From Trichobilharzia szidati (Eukaryota > Platyhelminthes > Trematoda > Strigeidida > Schistosomatidae), in the NCBI GenBank assembly GCA_944472155.2, contig OX235279.1, positions 153,906,199-153,970,198 of the forward strand: a stretch of 64,000 nt of DNA. The letters are read 5' to 3'. Position 1 is the stretch's first letter. Every line of letters begins with the position of its first letter. The position numbers and the translations under genes are program-made. Shown here in pieces: positions 34,440 through 44,862 of this stretch. Under the pieces are notes generated by a model. That model worked only from the letters and a program-made list of their open reading frames with translations. It was not told the origin of the DNA and searched no databases.

Positions 34440-35930
34440 ATTCGATTGTTATCGACTTACGTGTGGTGTATCCGGGATTATTGGCGCATTCTCAAGGAAA
34501 GGATTCCTTCACCTTGAAATTCTATATAGTGTGTTCTCTAGGTAAAGACACTGATAAAATGAAGTCTTATGAACAGCTGAAATCTGAGCATGCTTAGCAC
34601 ACGGTTAGTCACAGTGAAATCACAGATTATGCCGCACGATTGGTTTGCACAGAATAGACAATAAAGTGAAGTCAAATGGAATGAAATGCAGATGACTTCA
34701 TTCTCTGGGAAGTCTTACTTCACGTCTGTCAGGAATACATGACTCTGAAGCTAGAAGATATGAGAGGAACAGAGCTAGCTAGCTTTCTGACGACAAATGT
34801 GTCCGGTAGGTGAGCAGAGAAAGGCAGTCGATGAAGTTGTTAAGCTGCATCGATCGGGGTCGTTAGCTTATCTGTTGCTCATGAGAAGTCACTCATTGCC
34901 TTCCTCGACAAGAGCAATGTTAATTGGAGTAGAGTGAGTGATGCTGAGAGGGATTTAGGGGTGGTCAGACCAACACACGACATCAATCCATCAAGTCGTC
35001 GACTGTTAGTCTGAACGACAAGGGTTTGGTATACGTTGACTAGTTGAGATCTCGAGAATGCTGAGAATTAGTTGGTTGGAGACCCGATTTTGGTGAGGTG
35101 ACTCGAACTTCCACCACTCAACTCACTCATCATCATGTCTCTGTGACATTCTGAATACCTGGTGTAATCTTCATTGAATTGTTCTCCTCATCACACCTCC
35201 GTCTGTCCATTTAAGTAGAATTTCACCTCTGCTCTCTTCTTTCATGTGCACTTCTCTCAATTGTGGCTAGTCAAACTGATCCACATGTGCTCAAAGTTCT
35301 GTGTAGCTTTGTCGGTCACTTTGTGCTCGAACGATTCCACTGAACAGATGAATGTTAATCATGTTCAAATGGTGAGAATAGTGAGTGGAATTCGATGAAC
35401 CGACTAGTCAATCAGCTCATAACTTCACAAAGAAGTAGATTCTTTCAAGTTATCACGCTTCGGTCAAGCACATAGAGTAGTGAAACAGAGACGGAATGAT
35501 TCTGCAAAAGAAAACCACTTGCTTGACTGAAAGAATAAAATAATGATAAGTGGAAAACTTCAGTGAGGAATCTCAGAATTCAGTAGATTCATATACTCAT
35601 GCGCCACCTCCAACCACCACTCCTTTCCCGATATAACCCTGCCTCAACTAATACTGCTCGTTAGGGATGTTGGGAATTCCTATGCTTAACATGAGGCTTA
35701 ACCACATCAATCTATGGAGCTTCATAATCTCATTGATCGGCTTTCCCTTTTTACATGACACTCCACGCCTGATCTTATCCAGACTCATCATTGTTACTCC
35801 ACCTAACGCCAGCAAATGATCGAGGAAATATGTAGTTGAAAAACTCACATCTTTACACATCCCCTACTTTCAGTGACTATGTCTCAGTCGTGAAGTAAGA
35901 CAGCCAACTGTTGCTTAGTATGCATACCCA
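34440..35930 (+). repeat. Dispersed repeat R, partly RTE-B-like
   Basis: About 1 kb of this unit (34490-35470) recurs in reverse at 49010-49860. It contains RTE-like C-terminal scraps on the plus strand (KAVDEVVKLHRSG near 34830) and, reversed, at 35650-35800 (KGKPINEIMKLHRLMWLS). It ends with the GTTGAAAAACTCACATCTTT block shared with 28800-28910. It is probably a composite derived from RTE elements; its boundaries are uncertain. Confidence 0.6.
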
Positions 35931-36173
35931 CCGTTTCGTGTGCTGCTTTTCTTGCCCTTTGTCCTCTTGTTTCTCTCTTCTTTTATTATTTTTTTTTTGC
36001 ATTCTACGCTCTCTTCTTTACTGTGTTTAGCGGAGTTTCTTATATATTCGATATTTTCTTTTAGGTTTTTCGTTATGTGTCACGTGATCCTCACTTTATA
36101 TTTTCTCTTCTTCGTCAAGTGATATTTTGCTATGCGTCATTTCTTGTTCATTTACAGATTGTTCTTTTTTCTA
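35931..36173. other. Pyrimidine-rich segment, no gene
   Basis: A T/C-rich stretch between repeat R and the 63-bp inverted repeat. The 60-codon frame here is low-complexity hydrophobic chance coding. Confidence 0.5.
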
Positions 36174-36429
36174 TTTGAATAAAGCAAGAACGAAAGTGGT
36201 TTGTGCAGAATAATATGGTACCATCATTTATTTCGTAGGCTTCTCATCAGCTGCTTACAGCCTAAATACATAATGAGGTTTGCGTACAGAAAAGTTTTAA
36301 CATACTTGCAAATTTTTACATGTTGCCAGTTGACAAAAGTTCCACAGTAAGTGAACAGTGCTCAGGACGAAATAAATGATGGTACCATATTATTCTGCAC
36401 AAACCACTTTCGTTCTTGCTTTATTCAAA
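36174..36429. repeat. Perfect 63-bp inverted repeat, 130-bp spacer
   Basis: Bases 36174-36236 (TTTGAATAAAGCAAGAACGA...) and 36367-36429 are exact reverse complements. The core GGTTTGTGCAGAATAATATGGTACCATC matches the termini of the foldback element at 24063-25165. Perfect identity suggests a young copy or recent gene conversion. No transposase is present. Confidence 0.95.
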
Positions 36430-36679
36430 TTCATCAAGGGGAATAAATGCATGAACTTTTTTCTTTGTTCGCTCCTGTTCGTTCTAGTTTCGTGTGCATT
36501 TCGCACACTGTTTTTGATGAAGGTGTAGATCCCACCCATGCTTTTTTCACGAGTAATATTTGAGATTTGGGCAGCAACTCTTGTATGAGGGCTTCCCAGC
36601 GTTCTCACTCCGTTTCCCTAGGCTAGTATCCAGTGTATAATTTTGATGTATTTTCACCTTAAATTTAACCGGTGCATAG

Positions 36680-37230
36680 CAAATGTTTGACCCACTGTGT
36701 TTGACTCAAATCTAAAGCACTCTAGTTCGCTAACATCTCATGAAAATATTATACCACCCAAATCAACTATGATATCAATATCTAGGTTCCCTCATTCTAT
36801 TCACCGTCAAACGTTTACAAAGTATCCCTCTGCCAATGGAATCAAATGCAGTCTTTAGGTCAGAAAATATGGATTGGTTGCTTTCTGTTAGCAAATCAGT
36901 TACCGAAAGCCTGTCGAGAGTTAAATAACGAACTCTGATCCAGACATGAAACTTGTCTACTTTTCACCAATTCCTCATTCCCCCCTAATCTACAAATTAC
37001 TCTGGAACCCAGTATATTAGATACTATACTGTCACCATAATACACTACTGTATTATATAGTCACGGGGACATTTGTCCCATTTTCTTTAAACCGGGAGCA
37101 TCACAGATCTACAGTAAGGAATCAAGAACAACTTTAAACACTTTAGGCACCAAGCCGACAACTCCTGCCGCTGTACCTTGTTCTAGATTAAAGATAGCTT
37201 TTGCTCCTTTAGTTCGTAGAGGGTACACAA
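36680..37230 (-). mobile_element. Old RTE-like RT fragment
   Basis: On the minus strand, broken frames give AAGVVGLVPKVFK (compare AAGPDG-PE-FK), a trace of the YKKGD region, and a block resembling FDLKTAFDSIGRG near 36840-36870. It is more decayed than families A and B, so it represents an older insertion or another subfamily. Confidence 0.5.
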
Positions 37231-37984
37231 CTACTGGCAGACATTCTGTGAAATTACTGAGTGTTCAAGGGGGAAGTGAAAGCTACTGTGTTGAAGTCAA
37301 TGAGCTTGACATCATGGAGGAGGCAGTGGCCGGAAAGCCCTTAGTGGCCTACAACTACAACGATATAGAAGTGTTCTTCCAAGATGCTATAACAAAATTC
37401 CATTTTCGCTTATATCTTCCTCATTTATTTATTTGGCTTCTAACTTTGCTTTATTGTATATCATGAACACATTTAAGATATTCTTCAATTTAACAATAAT
37501 TGGCTTTCCAGCTGTAAGCATTCAATTTATACTCACATGCAGATGTGTGCTAAACATCATATTGTAAGGCTTAGCTATGCTAATCGATTGTTTTCGGCAC
37601 AAATATTAGCAGGCGGATAAAGCCAGTGAACCACAGGATAACAAGTCGCAGACTTGATATGTCAAATTGTTTTGATTAGAATTTCATTTTGCTTTGATTG
37701 TTTTAAAAGTCACTTCCCTTATACTATAGGGAAAAACAATTAAATAATTATAAAGATTTGATAGTCTTAAGCTTCAATGATATAAGAATAGAACTTGGGC
37801 ATTGTGATGGACTATAATTCTACCATCGAATAAATTTATTTGATGAAAGCACATAGTGATACAGTACTTTTCTTACTGATGACATTTCGAGCACAATTTA
37901 TCTCTCATTATAACATCAAAGCGTTCATAAAACTTTCAAACTTCGTTCATATAATTCTATTGTTTTCTTACCCTTTGATTGTTT
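37231..37984. other. Intergenic sequence, no gene seen
   Basis: A 72-codon plus-strand frame at 37248-37466 (MKLLSVQGGSESYCVEVNEL...) has no recognised family and no splice context. It overlaps the edge of the RTE-like fragment and is probably chance. Confidence 0.4.
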
Positions 37985-38340
37985 TGACAGGGTGGTAATA
38001 ACGCCCACGAGTTGACTCAGGGAGTCGAGTGTTAGGTAAGGAGGAAAAGTCATTCGATTAGGTTGTAAAGCCACATCGATTGAGATGGTATGCCTAGTCA
38101 TCGCCTTCCTCGACCAGCAATGTTAGCAAACATAAGATCAAGTTGGAAATGAGCTACTGGTGGTCAAGCCAAAACTTGGAATCAGTCAATGAAATAGTCA
38201 ACAGGTAGTTTGAGCCAGGTAAGTAGGTGTAGACTGCCTCATTGGTTGATTTCCTCTGGCTTCTAAGAATCAGTGGCTGGAGACAGTTGGTGATATGGCT
38301 CAAAGTCGTTCTCATTGGCTCATACACATTGAGTATTTGT
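37985..38340 (+). mobile_element. RTE-type LINE (family B), 3' end
   Basis: Matches the 3' part of the family-B copy at 31590-32000 in reverse: VVKPHRLRWYA near 38070, the stretch around ATCAAGTTGGAAATGAGCTA and the GGCTCAAAGTCGTTCTCATTG end. It is only the terminal ~350 bp and is broken by stops. Confidence 0.75.
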
Positions 38341-38344
38341 AAAA

Positions 38345-38780
38345 ACCATCAACAGTTCTATATTAGACCACCTGGTCCAAACCGGCCACAAAGCCAGCAT
38401 TGAACAATCGTTTTCTATCATCTACCGGGTACCAAATAAATTTCCAAAAGCATCCAGGTATCGAATTCTCCAGACAGCAGAGGCTACTGCAATTCGCCAA
38501 AAACAACCGGGTGCTTTGTGTACAGAAGAAACAGGTCTAACAACTATTACTGCCCTGGACTGTTGTGAAGCTTGCAAATTCATAAATACTTTATTACATC
38601 CGCCTTTTTGATATGGCCGTCCATCCTGTACATACAAATTTCTCTACCCCTTGTCATTACAGTAGCATTAACTAACCTTCTGCTTTCTTAATTAAACGTA
38701 GTTGTTAACACCGACACCTAAACAAAGCATATAAAATCCAACCCCGAAATTATTTTTATCTCTACCCCATCCTCGACATG
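38345..38780 (+). mobile_element. Penelope-like element, GIY-YIG C-terminus
   Basis: The plus strand gives INSSILDHLVQTGHKASIEQ, SFSIIYRVPNKFPKASRYR and ILQTAEATAIRQKQPGALC, homologous in order to the GIY-YIG C-terminal region of the copies at 6246 and 58572 but clearly of another subfamily. It is followed by an AT-rich 3' UTR-like stretch. It starts abruptly and is a 5'-truncated insertion. Confidence 0.75.
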
Positions 38781-38954
38781 ATCATTCATCTATTTCAAGT
38801 TCATAACCAATTTTTTTGGTCCACAGAGGGAGACGGCTCTCGAGTGGTTGCGCCACAGGATGATCCTGCATGCCGGTCTCGTCTCGCAAGAGGCAGGGAT
38901 GGGTGTGTTTGGTTCTCCTGAAAACCAATACCCACTCAATGGGTGTATCACTCT

Positions 38955-39187
38955 GTAGTGCGTCGGTGGCACAGTGGTTAGGACACTCGCCGACCATTCA
39001 CATGATCCGGGGTTCAATCCCCGGCCGACGCACTCCTTAACCTCGCTAAGCCAGAAATAATGCTGGTGAAGAGGAAAGGTTGGTCTTGAGGCTAGCAACC
39101 CCATCCTGTAAAAATAAACACTGCTACAGAAACTTCAAGCTAGTGGCTTGAAGCCCTATATTCCACTGGGGAACGTGAAGGAAAAAA
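38955..39187 (+). mobile_element. tRNA-derived SINE, subfamily 2a
   Basis: The head is GTGCGTCGGTGGCACAGTGG with B box GGGGTTCAATCCCC. The body includes GGAAAGGTTGGTCTTGAGGC, and the tail is CTTGAAGCCCTATATTCCAC with an A-rich end. The head is the closest to a tRNA fold in the window, but the anticodon region is not convincing, so it is not called a tRNA gene. Confidence 0.85.
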
Positions 39188-39309
39188 ACCAATCTGAATA
39201 GAATTTAATATGAACATGACTCATGAGGATTTACTAATTTACATTCGTTGTCAATCAAAATAATTTACTTTTTAATATTGGTGTTCAATTTAGTAGTACA
39301 ACTTTACAT

Positions 39310-42200
39310 ATTACCACCCCGACAGATAGCTGCTACCTTGACGTGGTGGTTGGGTTTGCATACCGCAATTACCCAACAAGCTACACTGCCTTAAACTATT
39401 GTTTCTGCAGGTCCTACGATGCCAGGAAGGTTGTTAGGATAGCCATTAAACTAAAAGCAGTTACCGGTATAGTGTAACAATTCTCTTACACTATGCTGGG
39501 GGTCTGTGGGCAAAGTCGTACTGCTGGGGAACAGAGATGTAACAGTAGTAAGGTGTTTCCCACAGATTACCAGCATGCCACCTATGCTGTCTCTCCACTC
39601 TGGAAAGAGGGGGTTAGAAAAGGTCGACCCCAACAATTGTACATCCCAACTAACCCTACGGTGGTCCGTAACCGGCGGTAAGTTTACTAATACGGAACCA
39701 AACCAAGAAACCAGCTCATACAGGCTGTGTGTGACCGGCCACCATCAAGCAGTTGTCCCCTGGGCTCTGCGGTCACGCAACACTAACCCTCTTTCTGTTT
39801 CAGGTACCCAAAGAATCAGTCATCTTCCACGATGTGGGTAGCCGGGAATTAACAACCGTTCACACACTTCCAAAAGCACACGAAGCCTCCCCGAGCATCA
39901 TTCTCCTTTACCCACATCACCTTCATCATCTTACTCCCCTACTACAGTCAGTACTATTCTTCAGGCTAGTAAGTCATCTTCACTTCACTCTGTGACCACA
40001 AACAACGTTGAGAGACATAGAAACACCCCCTCGACAGCCTCTTAAAGCCACGTCGCCAAATTCATATAGGAGCATTCAACGTCAGGACCCTCTGCTAAAT
40101 CGGACAACAGACATCACTAGCAAGAACTCTGGCACCTCGAGCCATGGATGTATTTGTGTTTCGGAACACGCATACAAGACCCGAGTGTAGTCATCCACTT
40201 AACCTCATCAGGCCAACAAAGTGAATCAGCAAAATTCACCCTAAGCGTGTCACGAGAGCCCTCAGCTAGTTCGCGAGGACTCGCAGATGTAGGGATAGCA
40301 TTGAGTGACAGGGCAGAAAAATCACTTCTTGACTCGATCCCAGTAGATAGTCGTAGGTTTGCTGTCCGTCTGAACAGGTCCGTCAGAAGAAGGAAAAACG
40401 GTGTTACCCGACGTTGTCTTTTCATAGTCTCCGCTTACGCCCCAACAGACTGCAGTTCGGATGAACTAAAGGATGATTTCTACCTGGAACTGTCTAATTT
40501 GCTGCAAAAAGCAAAATGTTCAGATATAGTTGTTTTAGCAGGCGACTTCAATGGTCGAGTAGGGAATTTATACCAGGCCGAGAAGTATATAGGAGGTACG
40601 TATGGAATTCCATGCCGACGCACCGACACGGTGATCGTCTTCTACAGTTCTGTTCAGATAATCATCTGTTCCTAGTCAGCACTAACTTTAGGCACAAAGA
40701 AAGACACTGCGTAATCTGGCGACCTCCATCACCAAATCAACGCTGGACTCAGATAGACCACATAGCGATAGGGTATCGTTGGCGAGGGTCAGTAGAAGAC
40801 TGCCGCTCCTTCTGGAACACGTGCGTAGACTCCGATCACGCCCTGGTTCGCGCACGTTTATTCTTACGTCTAAACGGACATAGGAAATTGTTGGCAGCGA
40901 AGCAGTTCCGTCCCCAACTAGATCGATGCTCTGAATCCCTATTGAAGGAAGAAATAGCGAAAAATGTATCTGAGGTCGACAGCAGGACTCCTCCTCCTGA
41001 GGAAGCCTGGCACAACATACAGTTAGCTATAGATACAGCTGTAAAAGCTGTTAATAACCTAAAACCAAAAGTTAGTAAGAGCCAGTGTATTTCTACCACC
41101 TCATCCGAACTGATTGAAGCAAGAAGACTGATTCCGGCGAGCACCGAATATGATGAGGAGTGAAAGCTGCTCAAGCACAAACCAACAAGAGGCGTTCGTA
41201 ACAACCATGAACAGTGGTGGGCGACAAAAGCGAAAGAGATGGAAAAGGCAACGGCGAAAGGTAACACCAGACAACTTTTCAGACTTATCAGGGAAACAGG
41301 TGGTAAAAGGCAAACGATAAGTGGAACAATCTCTGAGAAAAATGGCACCATAATTAGCTCCCAGGATAGACAACTGGAACGTTGGAAAGAACACTTTCAG
41401 GAGCAATTCTATTGACTTACAGCCACGCTCAACTTACACAGCATCCAACACCTTCCTAAGTGGGATATAAACACCGGTCCTCCGTCCCCAACTGGGGTTA
41501 CTAAGGCTGTCACTAGTCTGAAACGAGGCAAAGCTGCGGGACCAGATCGAATGACTCCAGAGGTGTTTAAGGACGGTGGAGACAGTTTACTGTCTCCGTT
41601 AACTGAGGTACTAGGCAGTGTCTGGGAATCAGAGGAAGTCCCGTCCGGTTGGTGTAAGTCATTGATTATCCCGATATACAAGAAGGGAGACAAGTCTTCC
41701 TGTGATAATCACAGAGGGATTAGCTTGACTAATGTGGTATCTAAAGTTCTAGGCTCAATAATAATGCGTAGACTAAGCGGTCCACAGGAGGAACAAACAC
41801 GAGAGAACCAGGCAGGCTTTAGACCAGGAAGAGGGTGTATTGATCATATCTTCACCCTTCGACAGATTCTGGAACATAGGCATACTTACCGGCGTCCATC
41901 AATCTTTATATTTCTTGACCTAAAGGCGGCATTCGATTCTGTCGACCGAGAGGTACTCTGGCGATGCTTGGCTGTGAAAGGAATGCGGAGGAAATACATC
42001 GCACTGATCAAGACACTCACTCTACTCGAACTCATGCAGTCAGCCAGGTGAGAGCTTACGGCGAGTTGTCATCTGAAGTGGTGACAACTAGTGGTGTCCG
42101 TCAGGGATGCCCACTATACTTATTTCTATTCAATTTCATCATAGATGTACTAATGGAATTAACTCTAACTCACTTCAGCGACTCAGGGATTGACTTATAA
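39310..42200 (+). mobile_element. RTE-type LINE (family B), 5' UTR, EN, RT, truncated
   Basis: The 5' region (CGACAGATAGCTGCTACCTTGACGTGGTGG) leads to an apurinic-type endonuclease in two frames: APTDCSSDELKDDFY, LAGDFNGRVG (about 40540), then after a frameshift TQIDHIAIGYRWRG and the catalytic VDSDHALVRARL (about 40830). RT follows: GKAAGPDRMTPEVFKDGG, IPIYKKGDKSSCDNHRGISL, QAGFRPGRGCIDHIFTLRQ, FIFLDLKAAFDSVDREVLW and GVRQGCPLYLFLFNFIID. The match ends at 42200, just before the YADD box, so the polymerase core is missing. At least three frameshifts are visible. The same region with its YADD box lies in reverse at 31590-33420. Confidence 0.9.
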
Positions 42201-42214
42201 GTCACAATGAAACT

Positions 42215-42375
42215 ATGTTTTTCTTCGATATTACTATTCTTTTTGCCTATCTCTGTTTATTGTCTCTGTTTTGCGTTTTTTTACTTTCATCTTCTTCTCT
42301 GGTTTTGTGTGCTAGATGGAATATTGTTCACTTGAACTGCTGCACAACGGTGCAAAATTCTACGTTGAAACCAGA
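42215..42375 (+). repeat. Dispersed repeat T, copy 1
   Basis: A pyrimidine-rich start is followed by GTGTGCTAGATGGAATATTG, ACTTGAACTGCTGCACAACG and TTCTACGTTGAAACC. Two relatives lie at 42600-42765 and 44248-44365. No coding content or tRNA-like head is present, and the class is unknown. Confidence 0.55.
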
Positions 42376-42599
42376 CAGTCACATATTACCACATACGTAT
42401 ATTTTGGACTATAATCTATTAACAATCTAATTGCAAATAACTTTTGGAATTCTGATCTAAATGATCCTATGCTAGTCTTTAAAAACGACTAATGTTGTCA
42501 ATAACAATCAATCTTTCATTATTATGGATATATAACTGTAAAACCTGATGGCGAAGTTATCGAAAGGAATTTTCTTTGTTCAGTAATCAATCTTTGAGA

Positions 42600-42765
42600 T
42601 TTCCCAAAAACCCTATTATCTTTCTATATTGCTGTCCTCGCTCTTTTTTATTTCTGCTTATTATCGTTATTTTGAAACTCTATTTTCATACTTATCTTAC
42701 TTCGTGTGCTACATGGAGTGTGGCAGATCAAACTGCTTTACTTTTGTGAAAACTCCTATGTTGAA
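42600..42765 (+). repeat. Dispersed repeat T, copy 2
   Basis: Contains CTTCGTGTGCTACATGGAGT, CAAACTGCTTTACTTTTGTG and CTCCTATGTTGAAATA in the same order as copy 1, after a similar pyrimidine-rich stretch. Confidence 0.5.
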
Positions 42766-43019
42766 ATAAGTTAGTCGGGCTGTAAATCTTCGGTGTCACT
42801 GCATTTCCAACTAAGTATTTAAGTGTGTACATAATGAATGACATGCCTTTTTTCAGAGTCTTATTCATACCCTTTACTAGTTACCCCCTATTCTATGCAA
42901 ACTGCTATTTGTACTGAACATTTTTAACGTGTGGTGTGTTGATCTAATAATTACACATTTTTAATTCTACTACTTAAGTAGTATGTGTATGCACCAATAA
43001 GTAATTGATACACTTGCAA
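42766..43019. other. AT-rich intergenic sequence, no gene seen
   Basis: No supported feature. Confidence 0.5.
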
Positions 43020-43225
43020 ATCCATAGTCTAGAGGAATTCTAGTTAACGGATCAGCTGAAGCCCCTGGGTTCAATCCTCGTTAGCTTTCAAGGGTGCTGA
43101 AGAGTCTCAAACTAGGATGAAACGGCCGTCCAGTACTGCATGGGCTTCAGTGGTTTTCTAACTAACAACAGCTGGTGGGTAACCTAACTCGAAAGTAATC
43201 AAAATCCCTGCGAACGAACACTTAG
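43020..43225 (+). mobile_element. Sm-alpha-like SINE with hammerhead segment
   Basis: A partial tRNA-like head (B box GGGTTCAATCCTC) is followed by the hammerhead segment 43091-43136 and a tail GGGCTTCAGTGGTTTTCTAAC...CAAAATCCCTGCGAAC. The upstream head is diverged and shortened compared with the 7.2-kb copy. Confidence 0.65.
43091..43136 (+). ncRNA. Hammerhead ribozyme-like sequence, best core
   Basis: The first block is CTGAAGA (43097-43103), differing from CTGATGA only at the position that tolerates any base. Stem II uses GTCT with GGAT, weak because of G-U pairs. GAAA is at 43119-43122, stem III is ACG/CGT, and the GTC cleavage triplet is at 43128-43130. Stem I is short here. By its core it is the copy most likely to cleave. 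Confidence 0.6.
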
Positions 43226-44247
43226 TGGAATTTTCAGTAACGAATAAAAGATGGAAATATCTAAACGGTAGACTAGATTCCTCATGAGATTCAAATTAGA
43301 TAAATTATGTGCTGCATACTCAAAGTGCAATTGAAATTAAATCAGATACATGCCAGTTTATTCACTAACACCTACAAACTTCACAGGCTATATTTTGTAC
43401 GTGAAAAGCAAATCTAGCATAATACTTTCTACAGCTGGCTAATTTACCCAATTACTAATTTCCTTTCCAACATCTTTAACTTGAGATGGACAATGATCAA
43501 AAATGACCTCAACAATTTGAAATACTTAGAAAGGAACTCTTTCTTTGAAAGATATTCTTCGTAGAAATTTAGATAAACCACAGTTTGTCACAACAGTCGG
43601 GACTTAGGTTTACGTCATCTCTGTACCCAATATCAATTTGCAAGGTGGCCTTCTTCAACCAATACTCTGTCCCTTGAATAGATATCTGCAGAATCATTGA
43701 AAAAACTCATAACCATTCTACACGACGCTGTTCTGCTAACGTTACAGATATTATGATCAGGTTATGAGACTGAATTCAAAACATTTGAAGATTCAATAGC
43801 CTGATTTCTTGCTGTTGTAATTAAACCGAACAAGAGAAAGTGCACTTTGTGTTGACTAGTGTTTCGCCAACAAACCGACTGAACAATTGTAGTGGAAATT
43901 TTAAATGCTGACTTTTTTTCTGGTAGACTGAATGACAGCTTTTTAAACAGATAAGAATAGCGTATATATGCCACTATACTATGTGAACTTAGACTTCCGA
44001 AGCTTATCCATAATATATCCTTATTTTCCTCATATTTACATTTCCTTCGATTAACTGAACAAAAACTCAACGATACCTTATCTGACATGCATTTTAAGTG
44101 ATGAGAAAATTGTTAGGTATGCAATAACTTACTGCAAAATAGTAAATAAATAAAAGTCGCACTCAATGAAGCAAATGCATGCACTCTTCGTGATCGTCTA
44201 GGTCTATCAAAATTCTCAGTAATTTCCATGTAGCTATGCTTTCTCTA
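43226..44247. other. AT-rich intergenic sequence, no gene seen
   Basis: A 108-codon minus-strand frame at 44088-43762 (MSDKVSLSFCSVNRRKCKYE...) has no recognised family or splice partner and is probably chance. Confidence 0.4.
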
Positions 44248-44365
44248 GTAGACTTTTGTTTATTGTAGTTTCATTGCCCCCTCTTTTCTCTGCATTTGTG
44301 TATGCTTTATGAAGTGTGGAAACTGTTTGAACTGCACTGCTGCACTTTTGTGCAAGATCCTACGC
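44248..44365 (+). repeat. Dispersed repeat T, copy 3
   Basis: Contains ATGAAGTGTGGAAACTGTTT, GAACTGCACTGCTGCACTTT and TGTGCAAGATCCTACG in the same order as copies 1 and 2. It lies about 0.4 kb downstream of the TIM50 stop codon. Confidence 0.5.
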
Positions 44366-44769
44366 TAACTTTGTGTAGTTTTACGCAACATTGTTATGCC
44401 AATTTCTATAATGTCATTTACGAGTAAATGTGTCGATCGCCACTTTCACGTTAAAGAAAATAATTACAAATATAATATATATTCAAATAGTTTTACTGTT
44501 ACTGAGCCTCGCTTAAGCATAGAATAAATGCATAACTGAAGATGACAAAAGCTATTGTCACGGTCGGATAAATCGCTGAATTACCGCAATCGCCCACTAG
44601 TCTGAGGAAGATAATATATAAAGAATAAAATTTGCGGCATTACACTTATTATTCATATAAAACAGGTAGTTTCCAAAGGAAGCTTGTAGGTAAGATGCTG
44701 TACAATATTTTGCAATCATTACTGCGGTTCGTGGAGTAAGGAGAACATACCAACAATCACGATAGCACA

Positions 44770-44862
44770 TCAAGACCTAGCCATTCCAGTGAATGAAAAT
44801 GTCGGCCGAGGACGTTTCGACAAAGCTTTTTCTGCTTCATGTTTACGTTTAGCTTGAATTTC
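44770..44862 (-). CDS. TIMM50: TIM50 exon 9 and stop codon
   Basis: Encodes [30 protein letters not shown] and stop. It follows a pyrimidine-rich acceptor (TTTTTTTTATTTAG). The C-terminus is charged, as in other TIM50 proteins. No canonical AATAAA lies in the first ~150 bases downstream. Confidence 0.9.
   Translation of the reverse strand, partial: EIQAKRKHEAEKALSKRPRPTFSFTGMARS

Noticed and set aside
38955..39030. tRNA gene
   Set aside because: The A- and B-box-like blocks are good, but no full cloverleaf or convincing anticodon arm is seen, and the block belongs to a repeated SINE with a LINE-like tail.
40148..41163. Host DNA-repair (AP endonuclease) gene
   Set aside because: The endonuclease motifs are followed by reverse-transcriptase motifs in the same orientation, so this is the N-terminal domain of an RTE LINE.
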